Assembly: GCA_028711345.1 (NCBI GenBank)
Contig: JAQTSK010000014.1
Coordinates: 1 to 33,275 of the forward strand
DNA length: 33,275 nt
Source: Candidatus Peribacteraceae bacterium
GTDB taxonomy: Bacteria; Patescibacteriota; Gracilibacteria; Peribacterales; Peribacteraceae
Direction: 5' to 3'
Positions 25,418 through 33,275 of the stretch are shown here, in pieces. The position numbers and the translations under genes were made by a program. Position 1 is the first letter of the stretch. Every line of letters starts with the position of its first letter. The notes beneath the pieces are model-generated. The model did no database searches, was not told the origin of the DNA, and saw only the letters and a list, made by a program, of their open reading frames with translations.

Positions 25418-25690
25418 TCACGCAGCCAAATGCAGAAACTGTTCCACGCGCGTGATCCTCGTGCCATGTTCCACGATTTTATGTTCATGTTGCGTCACCC
25501 GGTCGCTCTGCGCCCCGAGGAAGTCCGAACGGAAACTCTCGAAAAGCACGTCGACGTGAGTCAATATGCGATCTTCGGAGGCACGCATTTCCTTCCGAAG
25601 CCCGCATATATTCCTCTCCAGTTTCTTCTCCAGTTTCTTCCCATCCGCCTTCGTCAGTGGTGACTTATCATCAGTCATGCCTCGCATCAT
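25418..25690 (-). CDS. small coiled-coil protein
   Basis: A 90-residue, highly charged protein (or 86 residues from the internal MTDDKSPL start), predicted to be helical: KADGKKLEKKLERNICGLRKEM followed by heptad-like spacing and ending RITRVEQFLHLAA. Small proteins of this style (LEKKLE...HVDVLFESF...HEHKI) are common in CPR genomes near accessory genes. I cannot assign a function. It stands alone on the minus strand between the mini-gene terminator and a non-coding stretch. Confidence 0.6.
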   Translation of the reverse strand: MMRGMTDDKSPLTKADGKKLEKKLERNICGLRKEMRASEDRILTHVDVLFESFRSDFLGAQSDRVTQHEHKIVEHGTRITRVEQFLHLAA

Positions 25691-26003
25691 ACAACCCGAG
25701 TCAAGGATATCAGGATGAATCGTGACAATGTACTGCTGAATAACGGGAGTGTTCCGTCAGTGCTTAGAACAGGATTGAAGCACTGCCTGATTCAAAAGAA
25801 TGAAGGCACCGGAAATTATTCCACGAACGCCTATGACCATGTGGCAAAAAGGCATGGAGCCATCCCTTTTCCACGAGGGAATGCGCAGGCTCTCACCACA
25901 GATTTCGCTGTCGTAGAGACGCAAAATTTTGCGTCTCTACGACAGCAGCCTTAGCCGATTGTGAGTTCTGCCGAGTTTTTCTCTGCAAAACCAAGCCTAA
26001 ATA
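25691..26003. other. non-coding stretch with hairpins
   Basis: The 79-residue plus-strand ORF here is unconvincing because it runs into a perfect palindrome. CAGTGCTT...AAGCACTG (about 25759-25786) is an 8-bp hairpin with a 12-base loop. The 40-base palindrome at 25907-25946 is listed separately. No RNA family is recognised. Confidence 0.4.
25907..25946. repeat. 40-bp perfect palindrome
   Basis: GCTGTCGTAGAGACGCAAAA is followed directly by its exact reverse complement. The core GTAGAGACGCAAAATTTTGCGTCTCTAC resembles a short palindromic repeat seen in many bacterial genomes; it could be a mobile REP/MITE remnant or a terminator-like element. Confidence 0.8.
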
Positions 26004-26012
26004 TGGTATACT
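26004..26012 (+). promoter_or_regulatory. extended -10 promoter of the two-gene hypothetical unit
   Basis: TGG TATACT ends nine bases before the ATG at 26022. Confidence 0.5.
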
Positions 26013-26021
26013 GATGCCGTT

Positions 26022-26408
26022 ATGTCGGACTACAAGACAACCATGGCTAACCCTCGGACTCTTTCCGAAGCTGCCCAGAAACAAGCGGGTCAGCCGATCG
26101 GCGGGGACATGGGCGACCAGGAGAAGAACTTCTGCATCACCATTACCAAGCTGTTCGAGAGGAGCGAAATCGACGTCACCAAGCCGGAATCATTTCTGAA
26201 CAAAGATGTATACGATCGGCTGGAACCGGAGTGGAAGACGAAGACGGATCTCTCCATCGGCAATATTGCCATCCTTCTGAATCACATCTACGAGTTCTAC
26301 AAGTCCAAGCAAACGCCCGACGCCTGTCCACAGCTGGCAACAATGATCAAGCAGCTCTGGGAGATGAAACAGAGAATCGAAGTCCACGCCGACGTTTTTA
26401 AGTTCTAA
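26022..26408 (+). CDS. hypothetical protein, probably helical
   Basis: A 128-residue soluble protein of unknown family. After a low-complexity start (SDYKTTMANPRTLSEAAQ) comes a likely helical body with a repeated short-helix look: FCITITKLFERSEIDVT, LSIGNIAILLNHIYEFYKSKQ and LATMIKQLWEMKQRIEVHADVF. No catalytic motif or signal peptide is seen. ATG at 26022 is favoured by the extended -10 nine bases upstream; ATG 26043 (MANPRTL) is an alternative. It is followed after 20 bases by a second small gene on the same strand, likely the same transcript. Confidence 0.65.
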   Translation: MSDYKTTMANPRTLSEAAQKQAGQPIGGDMGDQEKNFCITITKLFERSEIDVTKPESFLNKDVYDRLEPEWKTKTDLSIGNIAILLNHIYEFYKSKQTPDACPQLATMIKQLWEMKQRIEVHADVFKF

Positions 26409-26428
26409 TTCCATTTTCCGACAGTTCT

Positions 26429-26737
26429 ATGGCGAATCAGGGAAAAACCCAAAAGATCGATGTGCCGCGGGAAAACATCCCTGCGGTGGAACGCAATCCA
26501 TCCGCATCTGAGAAGGGGGTACTGGATGAGCTCCGTACTGTCGTTGAAGCAGCCAAAAAGAGCCCCGCCGAGTCGCTGGGTGCGCTGGCCAAACTGCTCC
26601 AAGCGAAAGCGGAGGGTATTGTGGCATTCGAGAAAAGGAATCCGGAACTCGTACAGCCGGGGAAACCCCATGATTCATACCTCGCGAAGCGGGTCGCCGT
26701 CACTGACAGGCTGGAGCTTGTTCAATCAATGGCCTGA
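26429..26737 (+). CDS. hypothetical small soluble protein
   Basis: A 102-residue hydrophilic protein, Ala/Lys/Glu-rich, with a helical middle (VLDELRTVVEAAKKSPAESLGALAKLLQAKAEGIVAFEKRN). No known motif. It starts at ATGGCGAAT in a context (CAGTTCTATGGCGAAT) nearly identical to the tyrS start (CAGTCCTATGGCGAAT). It lies 20 bases after the 26022 gene and probably shares its transcript. It is convergent with miaA. Confidence 0.6.
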   Translation: MANQGKTQKIDVPRENIPAVERNPSASEKGVLDELRTVVEAAKKSPAESLGALAKLLQAKAEGIVAFEKRNPELVQPGKPHDSYLAKRVAVTDRLELVQSMA

Positions 26738-26791
26738 TCACTCTCGTATCTCTCTTCCACCACGCGCAAAGCATTGCGCTCCTTTGCCTAT

Positions 26792-27961
26792 TTATTTTTG
26801 AATCGGAATCCACCTGATTCTTGCATCCCTCCTCCACCACGTCATGTGCCGCTTGGCATAGGCCCGTGTTTTCAATGCAATCTCATCTGATAATGATTTG
26901 ACATGCGGACTGTGCGCGTTTTGCAGCGGCAACTCGAAAGTCGCCTCATTGTTATGCCGGGATCCGCAGCGGTTTTCGAACCGCTGCTGCGATTGTTGCA
27001 AATACCCGACGATTTCCCTGTACCCGATACTCTTCATCCCCGGATCATCGACGGAATAACCGCGATCGAGCAACTGCCGGACTTCGTCGATCCAGCCGGA
27101 CTCCATCATCAACTTTGTTCTATCGTTGATCCTCATATTCAACTCTTCCCGCGGAACATCCATGCCGAATATCAGCAAATCATACGGTGAAACAGCTTCA
27201 ATCTTCTGCACTGACTTCGGCTTGCCGGTCTGCTCAAAGATTTCCAGTGCGCGCAGAAGATAGACCTTGTTCTCCCGCGGAATGGATGCGGCGGACTGCG
27301 GATCCACTTGAGCCAGACGACGATGCAATGCCTCCCCCTGATCGATGTCATACTCTTCGCTCAGACGCGTACGCAATGCCGGATCGGACGGAAGAGGCTT
27401 GAGCCCGTCGACCATCGCCGAGACATACAGCATCGATCCGCCGACGAGTACGGGGATGTTTCCGCGGCCATGGATCTCGCCGATGACCCTTGCCGCTTCC
27501 TTCTGAAACCATGCGATGGAACACGGCTCCTTGGGATCGAGTACGGAAAGAAGATGATGAGGAATGCCGTGCATCTCCTCCGGTGTGATCTTGGCCGTTC
27601 CGATATCCATGAAACGATAGAACTGTCTGGAATCGGCATTGATGATCTCTGCTGACGCCGCAGGAAGAAAGCCTGCTCCGCTTTTCATAGGAACCTCTGA
27701 AAAAGGAAGAAAAGTTGTCATGGTGAGCGGAGTCGAACCATGACAACGAGCCAAAATGTTCATCCTTCGACTCCGCTCAGGATGACATTTTGGTAGTTTT
27801 TCAGAGGTTCCCATAGATAATGCCAGATTCACTGAGAACATTGTCTTGCCGCTCGCCGTCGGACCGATGACGACAATCAGAGGTTTATCAGGAGAGTATC
27901 CGAGAAACTCCCGAAGAATCTTGAAAGGATTTTGCGCGTCTGAAAGCGGTGAAGATAACAT
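26792..27961 (-). CDS. miaA: tRNA dimethylallyltransferase MiaA, carrying insertions
   Basis: 389 residues from the ATG at 27961; typical MiaA is about 300. It adds a dimethylallyl group to A37 of tRNAs reading UNN codons. Walker A GPTASGKT (33-40), INADSRQFYRFMDIGTAK, GIPHHLLSV, VGGSMLYVSAMVDGL and the C-terminal GMKSIGYREIVGYLQ and TRAYAKRHMTWWRRD motifs are all intact. Between Walker A and INADSRQ lies a 42-codon insert produced by the MITE-like element at 27690-27811 (residues about 51-92). A second extra stretch between VGYLQ and the TRAYAKR motif carries a perfect 9-bp hairpin (26966-26987). Both keep the frame, so the protein may be functional with looped-out inserts or may be weakened. 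The track's upstream 39 residues precede the likely start. Confidence 0.85.
   Translation of the reverse strand: MLSSPLSDAQNPFKILREFLGYSPDKPLIVVIGPTASGKTMFSVNLALSMGTSEKLPKCHPERSRRMNILARCHGSTPLTMTTFLPFSEVPMKSGAGFLPAASAEIINADSRQFYRFMDIGTAKITPEEMHGIPHHLLSVLDPKEPCSIAWFQKEAARVIGEIHGRGNIPVLVGGSMLYVSAMVDGLKPLPSDPALRTRLSEEYDIDQGEALHRRLAQVDPQSAASIPRENKVYLLRALEIFEQTGKPKSVQKIEAVSPYDLLIFGMDVPREELNMRINDRTKLMMESGWIDEVRQLLDRGYSVDDPGMKSIGYREIVGYLQQSQQRFENRCGSRHNNEATFELPLQNAHSPHVKSLSDEIALKTRAYAKRHMTWWRRDARIRWIPIQK
26966..26987. repeat. perfect hairpin inside miaA
   Basis: GCAGCGGTT TTCG AACCGCTGC is a 9-bp stem with a TTCG tetraloop inside an atypical, low-similarity insert of MiaA. It may be a second small inserted palindrome. 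Confidence 0.6.
27690..27811. mobile_element. 122-bp MITE-like element in miaA
   Basis: Perfect 15-bp terminal inverted repeats GGAACCTCTGAAAAA (27690-27704) and TTTTTCAGAGGTTCC (27797-27811) are flanked by the direct repeat CATA (27686-27689 and 27812-27815), a 4-bp target duplication. Inside are two hairpins, GTTGTCATGGT...ACCATGACAAC and CCAAAATG...CATTTTGG around TCATCCT...AGGATGA, whose 12-base loops (GAGCGGAGTCGA and TCGACTCCGCTC) are exact reverse complements. Element plus duplication is 126 bp, exactly 42 codons. The CATCCTGAGCGGAGTCGAAGGATG core is a widespread REP-like word (CHPERSRR when translated). Confidence 0.85.
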
Positions 27962-28037
27962 GATAAGTAAACTAATCTTAGTACGATCCAACAACAATCG
28001 GAAATAGTGAACACTGACCGATTCTCTGCATCTACGG

Positions 28038-28043
28038 TATACT
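28038..28043 (+). promoter_or_regulatory. -10 element of clpP
   Basis: TATACT, with a weak TGACCG at -35 distance. The start codon is 57 bases downstream, so clpP has an ordinary leader, unlike most genes here; the leader contains a CAATTATCAATTTTCCATT repeat word. Confidence 0.45.
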
Positions 28044-28100
28044 AACTGCAGAAAAGAAAAATACTTTTCAATGTTCAATTATCAATTTTCCATTCTTCCC

Positions 28101-28754
28101 ATGCATCCCCAGATTCAGTCGATCGCCCAAGGTATCTCCCGCGGATACATCACGCCGCACAGCGACGTTCTTGTCCCGACCGTCATCGAGAAAACACCGA
28201 TGGGAGAGCGCGCCTACGACATCTACTCCAGATTGCTGGAGGAGCGCATCATCTTCCTCGGCACGCAGATCAACGATGCGGTCGCCAACACCGTCATCGC
28301 GCAGTTCCTCTTCCTCGAGAAGCAGGATCCGAAGAAGGACATCATCTTCTACGTGAACTCTCCCGGCGGACAGGTCAGTTCGACGCTTGCGATGTACGAC
28401 ACCATGCAGCTCATCACGCCGGACGTATCGACGGTGTGTCTGGGCATGGCAGCCTCCGGTGCGGCGATCATTCTGATGGGTGGCGCCAAGGGAAAACGGT
28501 TCGCACTCCCCCACTCCGAAATCATGATCCATCAGCCGCTGGGCGGCACGGAAGGACAGGCGACGGACATCGCCATCCACGCGGATCACATCATCAAGAC
28601 GAAGGACATGCTCAACGAGATGATCGCGAAGCACTCCGGCCAGAAGATCGCGAAAGTGAAGATCGACACCGAGCGCGACAAATTCATGACGGCTGACGAG
28701 GCACTCGCCTACGGACTGGTCGATAAGATCATCACGAGGAAGGACACGCTGTAG
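28101..28754 (+). CDS. clpP: ATP-dependent Clp protease proteolytic subunit
   Basis: 217 residues from the ATG at 28101 ([11 protein letters not shown]). The serine peptidase of ClpXP/ClpAP. The catalytic Ser is in [16 protein letters not shown] (usual MAASMGAFLL), the His in [14 protein letters not shown] and the Asp in [35 protein letters not shown] and [12 protein letters not shown] are standard. The active-site loop variant SGAA for SMGA is worth noting but the triad is intact. An upstream in-frame ATG at 28071 (MFNYQFS) lies within an AT-rich repeat word and is less likely. No clpX is adjacent. Confidence 0.93.
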   Translation: MHPQIQSIAQGISRGYITPHSDVLVPTVIEKTPMGERAYDIYSRLLEERIIFLGTQINDAVANTVIAQFLFLEKQDPKKDIIFYVNSPGGQVSSTLAMYDTMQLITPDVSTVCLGMAASGAAIILMGGAKGKRFALPHSEIMIHQPLGGTEGQATDIAIHADHIIKTKDMLNEMIAKHSGQKIAKVKIDTERDKFMTADEALAYGLVDKIITRKDTL

Positions 28755-28756
28755 AG

Positions 28757-28829
28757 AGAAACCCGAGGAGTCCGAGGAAAAGTGTGCTCGTCGGTTTCTT
28801 CGGTTTCTTCGGACTCGTCGGTTTCCTTC
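28757..28829. repeat. paired inverted 9-nt arrays between convergent genes
   Basis: The left arm AAACCCGAGGAGTCCGAGG (28760-28778) is followed after about ten bases by TCGTCGGTT, TCTTCGGTT, TCTTCGGAC, TCGTCGGTT (28790-28825). The arms are reverse complements in phase and fold as a hairpin just after the clpP stop, between clpP and the DoxX-like gene. Confidence 0.8.
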
Positions 28830-28856
28830 CAGAATCAAGTATTGTACGAAACTATC

Positions 28857-29261
28857 TCAACTCGCATCCTCATCCGGCGCCGTCTTCAGCGCAATCACGA
28901 ATGCGAGCAGCCAGACAATCACCGGATAGGAGGCCGCAAGCATGTCGGGGAGTGGCAGTCCGGTCATGACGGTCTTCAGCACCATGCCGATAGGTACCGA
29001 TGCCAATGCAAGACCGCCCGTCCACGCCGCGAGAACCAGATACCGACCGATCACAAGGAATACCCCTCCGAAAATCAGGAGGGCAGGGAGGAAGAATGCC
29101 CAGACGTACCCGAGGAACGTGATGCCTCCGAGGCCATCGGTGACAAGTTCGACGAACGGGACAAAGTCACGATACGCGGTGATGCCGATGAACGCCATGG
29201 TGACACCCAGTGAAAGACGGAGGGTGAAGTTTCCTGCGCGGAGTGCTGGAGGGAAAGACAT
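28857..29261 (-). CDS. DoxX-like small membrane protein
   Basis: A 134-residue protein with four hydrophobic segments and an N-terminal LRLSLGVTMAFIGITAYRDFVPFVELV, the arrangement of the DoxX/DUF4870-type family. It is about the length of its neighbour at 29278-29748, starts with the same type of helix and lies 16 bases downstream of it, so the pair looks like a tandem paralogous duplication in one transcript. Role unknown; related families contribute to redox or envelope functions in other bacteria, but nothing here proves that. Confidence 0.65.
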   Translation of the reverse strand: MSFPPALRAGNFTLRLSLGVTMAFIGITAYRDFVPFVELVTDGLGGITFLGYVWAFFLPALLIFGGVFLVIGRYLVLAAWTGGLALASVPIGMVLKTVMTGLPLPDMLAASYPVIVWLLAFVIALKTAPDEDAS

Positions 29262-29277
29262 GGAAGCGGGGGGAAAG

Positions 29278-31033
<1,756 letters not shown>

Positions 31034-31035
<2 letters not shown>

Positions 31036-31075
31036 GAAACCGAAGAAACCGAGGAGTCCGAAGAAACCGACGAAA
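31034..31075. repeat. single-arm 9-nt array after tgt
   Basis: Units GGAAACCGA, AGAAACCGA, GGAGTCCGA, AGAAACCGA in phase, beginning at the tgt stop and ending at the stop of the convergent 31077 gene. Confidence 0.75.
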
Positions 31076-31076
31076 G

Positions 31077-31346
31077 TTATGTTCGCCGCCTGGAGATCCA
31101 CCATCGTTTGATGAATGGAAGAGATTGAACTGAAAGTATGAAACCAATCGTCGGAATCAGCGCACTGAGAAACGGCTGCCACGAACCGATCCAAATCAAT
31201 ACAACCGACGCTACGACGTACGTCATAACGGCAATCGTCGCTTTCCTGAACACACTCACCTCCCACGCTTTCTCCGCTTCGACCCGCGCATTGCGCTCCT
31301 CGATAGTTTTGATTCTCTGCTCAAGTTGTTCCAATGATTCGGACAT
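31077..31346 (-). CDS. small two-helix membrane protein with N-terminal coiled coil
   Basis: An 89-residue protein: an amphipathic coiled-coil segment (SLEQLEQRIKTIEERNARVEAEKAWE), then two transmembrane helices (FRKATIAVMTYVVASVVLIWIG and FLSALIPTIGFILSVQSL) and a basic tail (FIKRWWISRRR). This layout, including the EKAWE-S-xxRK...TY pattern and IPxIGFxLS, recurs as a conserved hypothetical small membrane protein in many CPR genomes. Function unknown. It follows rplU on the same strand, separated by a 47-base AT-rich repeat. Confidence 0.65.
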   Translation of the reverse strand: MSESLEQLEQRIKTIEERNARVEAEKAWEVSVFRKATIAVMTYVVASVVLIWIGSWQPFLSALIPTIGFILSVQSLPFIKRWWISRRRT

Positions 31347-31360
31347 AACAAAAAGAATGA

Positions 31361-31396
31361 GGTAATTATCAATTATCCATTTTCAATTATCCATTA
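31361..31396. repeat. AT-rich tandem word CAATTATCCATTTT
   Basis: AATTATCAATTATCCATTTTCAATTATCCATT lies between rplU and the 31077 gene. A related word (TCAATTATCAATTTTCCATTC) is in the clpP leader at about 28075-28095. Confidence 0.6.
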
Positions 31397-31708
31397 TTTG
31401 ACAATTCCCGTCACCTCCACTTCCGTGAAGAGCTGCCGGTGACCACGGAGGATCTTGTGGTATCGCTTGCGGCGCTTGAACTTGCGAACGACGATCTTGT
31501 CGCCCTTGCCGTGCTTGAGCACCTTGAGAGAAACCGACGCGCCGGTGACGTACGGCTTGCCGACTGAGACGTCCGTCCCATCTGAAACCAAGAGCACCTT
31601 GTCGATCTTGACCGTCTCCCCTTCCTTCACATCGATATGCTGAACCTTGAGCACCTGACCCTTTTCGACGATTTCCTGAAAGCCGGTGATATCGACGACT
31701 GCGAACAT
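31394..31708 (-). CDS. rplU: 50S ribosomal protein L21
   Basis: 104 residues from the ATG at 31708 (MFAVVDITGFQE). The L21 pattern is clear: VLKVQHIDVKEGETVKIDKVLLVSDG, VGKPYVTGASVSLKVLKHGKGDKIVVRKFKRRKRYHKILRGHRQLFTEVEVTGI. The track's 19-residue extension runs into the promoter. It sits alone: rpmA (L27), which normally follows rplU, is not downstream. The promoter is TTGCGT, 17 bases, TACACT, then ten bases to the ATG, so the leader is minimal or absent. Confidence 0.93.
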   Translation of the reverse strand: MFAVVDITGFQEIVEKGQVLKVQHIDVKEGETVKIDKVLLVSDGTDVSVGKPYVTGASVSLKVLKHGKGDKIVVRKFKRRKRYHKILRGHRQLFTEVEVTGIVK

Positions 31709-31718
31709 GAGCTGGCAG

Positions 31719-31760
31719 AGTGTAACGGGGGATGTCACCCGACGCAATACCTTGTATGAT
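31719..31760. promoter_or_regulatory. divergent promoters rplU / tRNA-Val
   Basis: On the minus strand TTGCGT (complement of 31742-31747), a 17-base spacer and TACACT (complement of 31719-31724) drive rplU. On the plus strand TATGAT (31755-31760) lies nine bases before the tRNA 5' end. The two overlap, linking a ribosomal protein gene and a tRNA. Confidence 0.5.
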
Positions 31761-31769
31761 GACACCCGT

Positions 31770-31846
31770 GGGCGCCTAGCTCAGTTGGTTAGAGCGACTC
31801 GCTTACACCGAGTAGGTCAGGGGTTCGAATCCCTTGGCGCCCACCA
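31770..31846 (+). tRNA. tRNA-Val (anticodon TAC), CCA encoded
   Basis: Acceptor GGGCGCC pairs with GGCGCCC, the D arm has TAGCTCAGTTGG, the anticodon stem ACTCG/CGAGT encloses CTTACAC (anticodon TAC), the T arm is GGGGTTCGAATCCC-like, and CCA is encoded. The 3' end lies 28 bases from the stop of a tyrosine-recombinase gene, a classic integration target. Confidence 0.95.
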
Positions 31847-31874
31847 TGCCGAATGGCTTATTTATGCCAAAGTA

Positions 31875-33059
31875 TTAGTCAATGCTATCATCGGTACTGA
31901 ACAGACCTGTCTTCTGAATGAATTCCCGAAGCGGATCCGAATTTTCATCAAATAAATCTCCAAGAGTGGAATCAGTTTGTCTTTCTGCCATTGTGCGATA
32001 CAGCTCTTTTGTCTTATTTGTTTTACCACCAAGGAGATAATTTGCAGTTGTCGAAGAAGCTGATTGCATCAACGCCACAATACCGGTTATACGAAGCTGT
32101 CTTGGAGATGTAGGATGCTTCAATTGAGCTTTACCACTTGCATGTTGGAGCATATCCAGAACGTTCCGACGGGTCATTGGTCGAATCCCCAACACTCTCT
32201 TTCTGGTGCATGAGGGGAAAAGAGTTGCATTTTGATCATCAGATAATGGTGCGATATCGAGATATGTATCAAGATGCCCGGATGCCACAGGGTGCAAGGG
32301 AACGAAATACTCTTTACCAGACACTGTTAACCGTAATAATTTTTGATTCCTTCTGTAATCACCCATTTTCAAATCAACCAATGAAGACAGTGGAATAAAT
32401 GCATACAACATCAGAGCTGTCATGGCACGGTTCCGATGATCGAGAACAGTATCCTCATCGAAAGACTGAAAGATTTGATCGATTTCTTCTACGGCAAGAC
32501 AGGGCGTCTGTGGTCCATTTTCATTGTTTGCATCAGGGATCTTTAAAGCAGGAACGGGATTCCCTTGAAGAAAGCCTTCCTTCATCAGCCAATCGCATAC
32601 TGTACGGATCGCGGAAATATTTTGTCGGACGCTCGCGAGGCTAAGTTCTGATTGAAGAATTTCGATGTATGCGGCGACATGTCGATATTCCAAGGAAATC
32701 ATTGAAAGTTTTTGATCTGTACACCATTGGAAGAAACGTCTAAATGCTCTGATGTATGCGCTCTTTGTCGATTCATTTTCAGAATAAGACGATAAGAATG
32801 TCTCTATGCGCTGGGCTAATGATGTAGCAGTTTGCTCAATATCAACAGTAGAAAAACATGTCGATATTTGATCTTTCAACTGAAAGACTAACTCAAGAGT
32901 TTTATCTGGTAATTCTCCATCAGCTTCAACTGCTCTTGTAAGAAGCCGGGCAAGATCAGACAAACCAGCTCGTTTATTCTCGATAGTAAGCTTGCCTTCC
33001 GGAGAATCATTATTGTTCCTGTGATCCATCATGAGTGGGTAATTTTCGATTTTTTGCAT
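31875..33059 (-). CDS. tyrosine recombinase-like protein with lost catalytic residues
   Basis: 394 residues. An N-terminal SAM-like DNA-binding domain (SENESTKSAYIRAFRRFFQWC...VRQNISAIRTVCDWL) precedes a C-terminal catalytic-type domain. Landmarks align with the tyrosine recombinase family, but the first Arg (usual GLRxSEL) is Pro in YAFIPLSSLVDL and the HxxR box (usual HxLRH) reads PRQLRITGI, which keeps one Arg but lacks both His. A late Tyr remains in TKELYRTM. Strand-exchange activity therefore looks doubtful. The gene is more AT-rich than its neighbours and abuts tRNA-Val, both signs of an integrated element. Start may be at 33059 or at an internal ATG (33032). Confidence 0.8.
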   Translation of the reverse strand: MQKIENYPLMMDHRNNNDSPEGKLTIENKRAGLSDLARLLTRAVEADGELPDKTLELVFQLKDQISTCFSTVDIEQTATSLAQRIETFLSSYSENESTKSAYIRAFRRFFQWCTDQKLSMISLEYRHVAAYIEILQSELSLASVRQNISAIRTVCDWLMKEGFLQGNPVPALKIPDANNENGPQTPCLAVEEIDQIFQSFDEDTVLDHRNRAMTALMLYAFIPLSSLVDLKMGDYRRNQKLLRLTVSGKEYFVPLHPVASGHLDTYLDIAPLSDDQNATLFPSCTRKRVLGIRPMTRRNVLDMLQHASGKAQLKHPTSPRQLRITGIVALMQSASSTTANYLLGGKTNKTKELYRTMAERQTDSTLGDLFDENSDPLREFIQKTGLFSTDDSID

Positions 33060-33275
33060 GACTGGCTGCTCGCTTCTTGAAGCGTTCCAGTCCAGATTGA
33101 ATGGCTTCGATTGCCTGTTGTAGCTCTTCTGCCCTTTCTGGAGACCAGCGCGCTAGAGGAATGCCTTCGAGAAAATCCAGTAGTTGCTCACCCCGGAGTA
33201 CCACGCCTTGCAGCTTTCCTTTCATGTGATCATCAGAGAGTGCCTCGCCTTGTTTTCTAAGTTTATGCTTGCGAT
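33010..33275 (-). CDS. small coiled-coil protein upstream of the recombinase, open at the window edge
   Basis: The track lists 71 residues from the ATG at 33225, but the frame stays open upstream to the window edge (…RKQGEALSDDH before MKGKLQ), so the gene may begin outside. The C-terminal part is charged and helical (RAEELQQAIEAIQSGLERFKKRAAS). It overlaps the recombinase start by about 50 bases in another frame, suggesting a coupled pair of one mobile element. No family is recognised. Partial at the 5' side. Confidence 0.5.
   Translation of the reverse strand, partial: RKHKLRKQGEALSDDHMKGKLQGVVLRGEQLLDFLEGIPLARWSPERAEELQQAIEAIQSGLERFKKRAASHAKNRKLPTHDGSQEQ

Noticed and set aside
25204-25455. 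83-residue plus-strand ORF over the mini-gene
   Set aside because: It starts with TTG inside a hairpin and reads through a strong intrinsic terminator.
25715-25954. 79-residue plus-strand ORF
   Set aside because: It ends inside a perfect palindrome, and no domain or ribosome site supports it; listed as non-coding.
28068-28838. 256-residue minus-strand ORF
   Set aside because: Antisense to clpP, and its N-terminal part is a translation of the 9-nt repeat array.

Overview
The window looks like a chromosomal segment of a Candidate Phyla Radiation (Patescibacteria) bacterium. Peregrinibacteria/Peribacteria is my best guess, from the roughly 50-55% GC feel, the mixture of gene families and the genome style; no rRNA is present to confirm it. 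TGA is used as an ordinary stop. Genes switch strand often and stand mostly alone or in pairs, with few classical operons.

Layout. 0.1-1.8 kb: three uncharacterised minus-strand genes, two with membrane segments. 1.9-5.8 kb: NAD kinase, a PilB/GspE-type pilus ATPase and an anchored FecR/Ig-like surface protein. 5.8-8.6 kb: RluD-type pseudouridine synthase diverging from tyrS plus an SGNH hydrolase. 8.6-8.95 kb: a non-coding stretch with DnaA-box-like words. 8.9-11.9 kb: a membrane-anchored baseplate-J-like protein and pgk. 12.0-15.0 kb: a truncated AroE-like domain diverging from a WecA/TagO-type transferase, then an M23 peptidase. 15.0-20.5 kb: a TsaE-HD fusion, a membrane protein, rarA, a Wzx-like flippase, a YhhQ-type queuosine-precursor transporter and tRNA-Pro(TGG). 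20.7-25.0 kb: a PriA lacking its Walker A motif converges on recG. 25.0-26.8 kb: a patch of very small genes, including a self-contained 22-codon gene. 26.8-31.8 kb: miaA, clpP, two DoxX-like proteins, tgt, a small membrane protein, rplU and tRNA-Val(TAC). 31.9-33.3 kb: a degenerate tyrosine recombinase abutting tRNA-Val, and an upstream partner open at the window edge.

Three themes recur. (1) About fifteen genes have a sigma70-type -10 hexamer 5-10 nt before the start codon and no Shine-Dalgarno, which predicts leaderless mRNAs. (2) Intergenic gaps are filled by arrays of degenerate, mostly 9-nt units, often as inverted pairs; one array sits in frame inside tgt. (3) A 122-bp MITE-like palindromic element with 15-bp terminal repeats and a 4-bp target duplication sits in frame inside miaA. 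tRNA-modification genes are prominent (tsaE, miaA, tgt, the queuosine-precursor transporter), together with replication-restart/recombination genes (priA, recG, rarA) and cell-envelope genes (wecA-like, flippase, M23, FecR-like). All calls come from reading the sequence; no database search was run.
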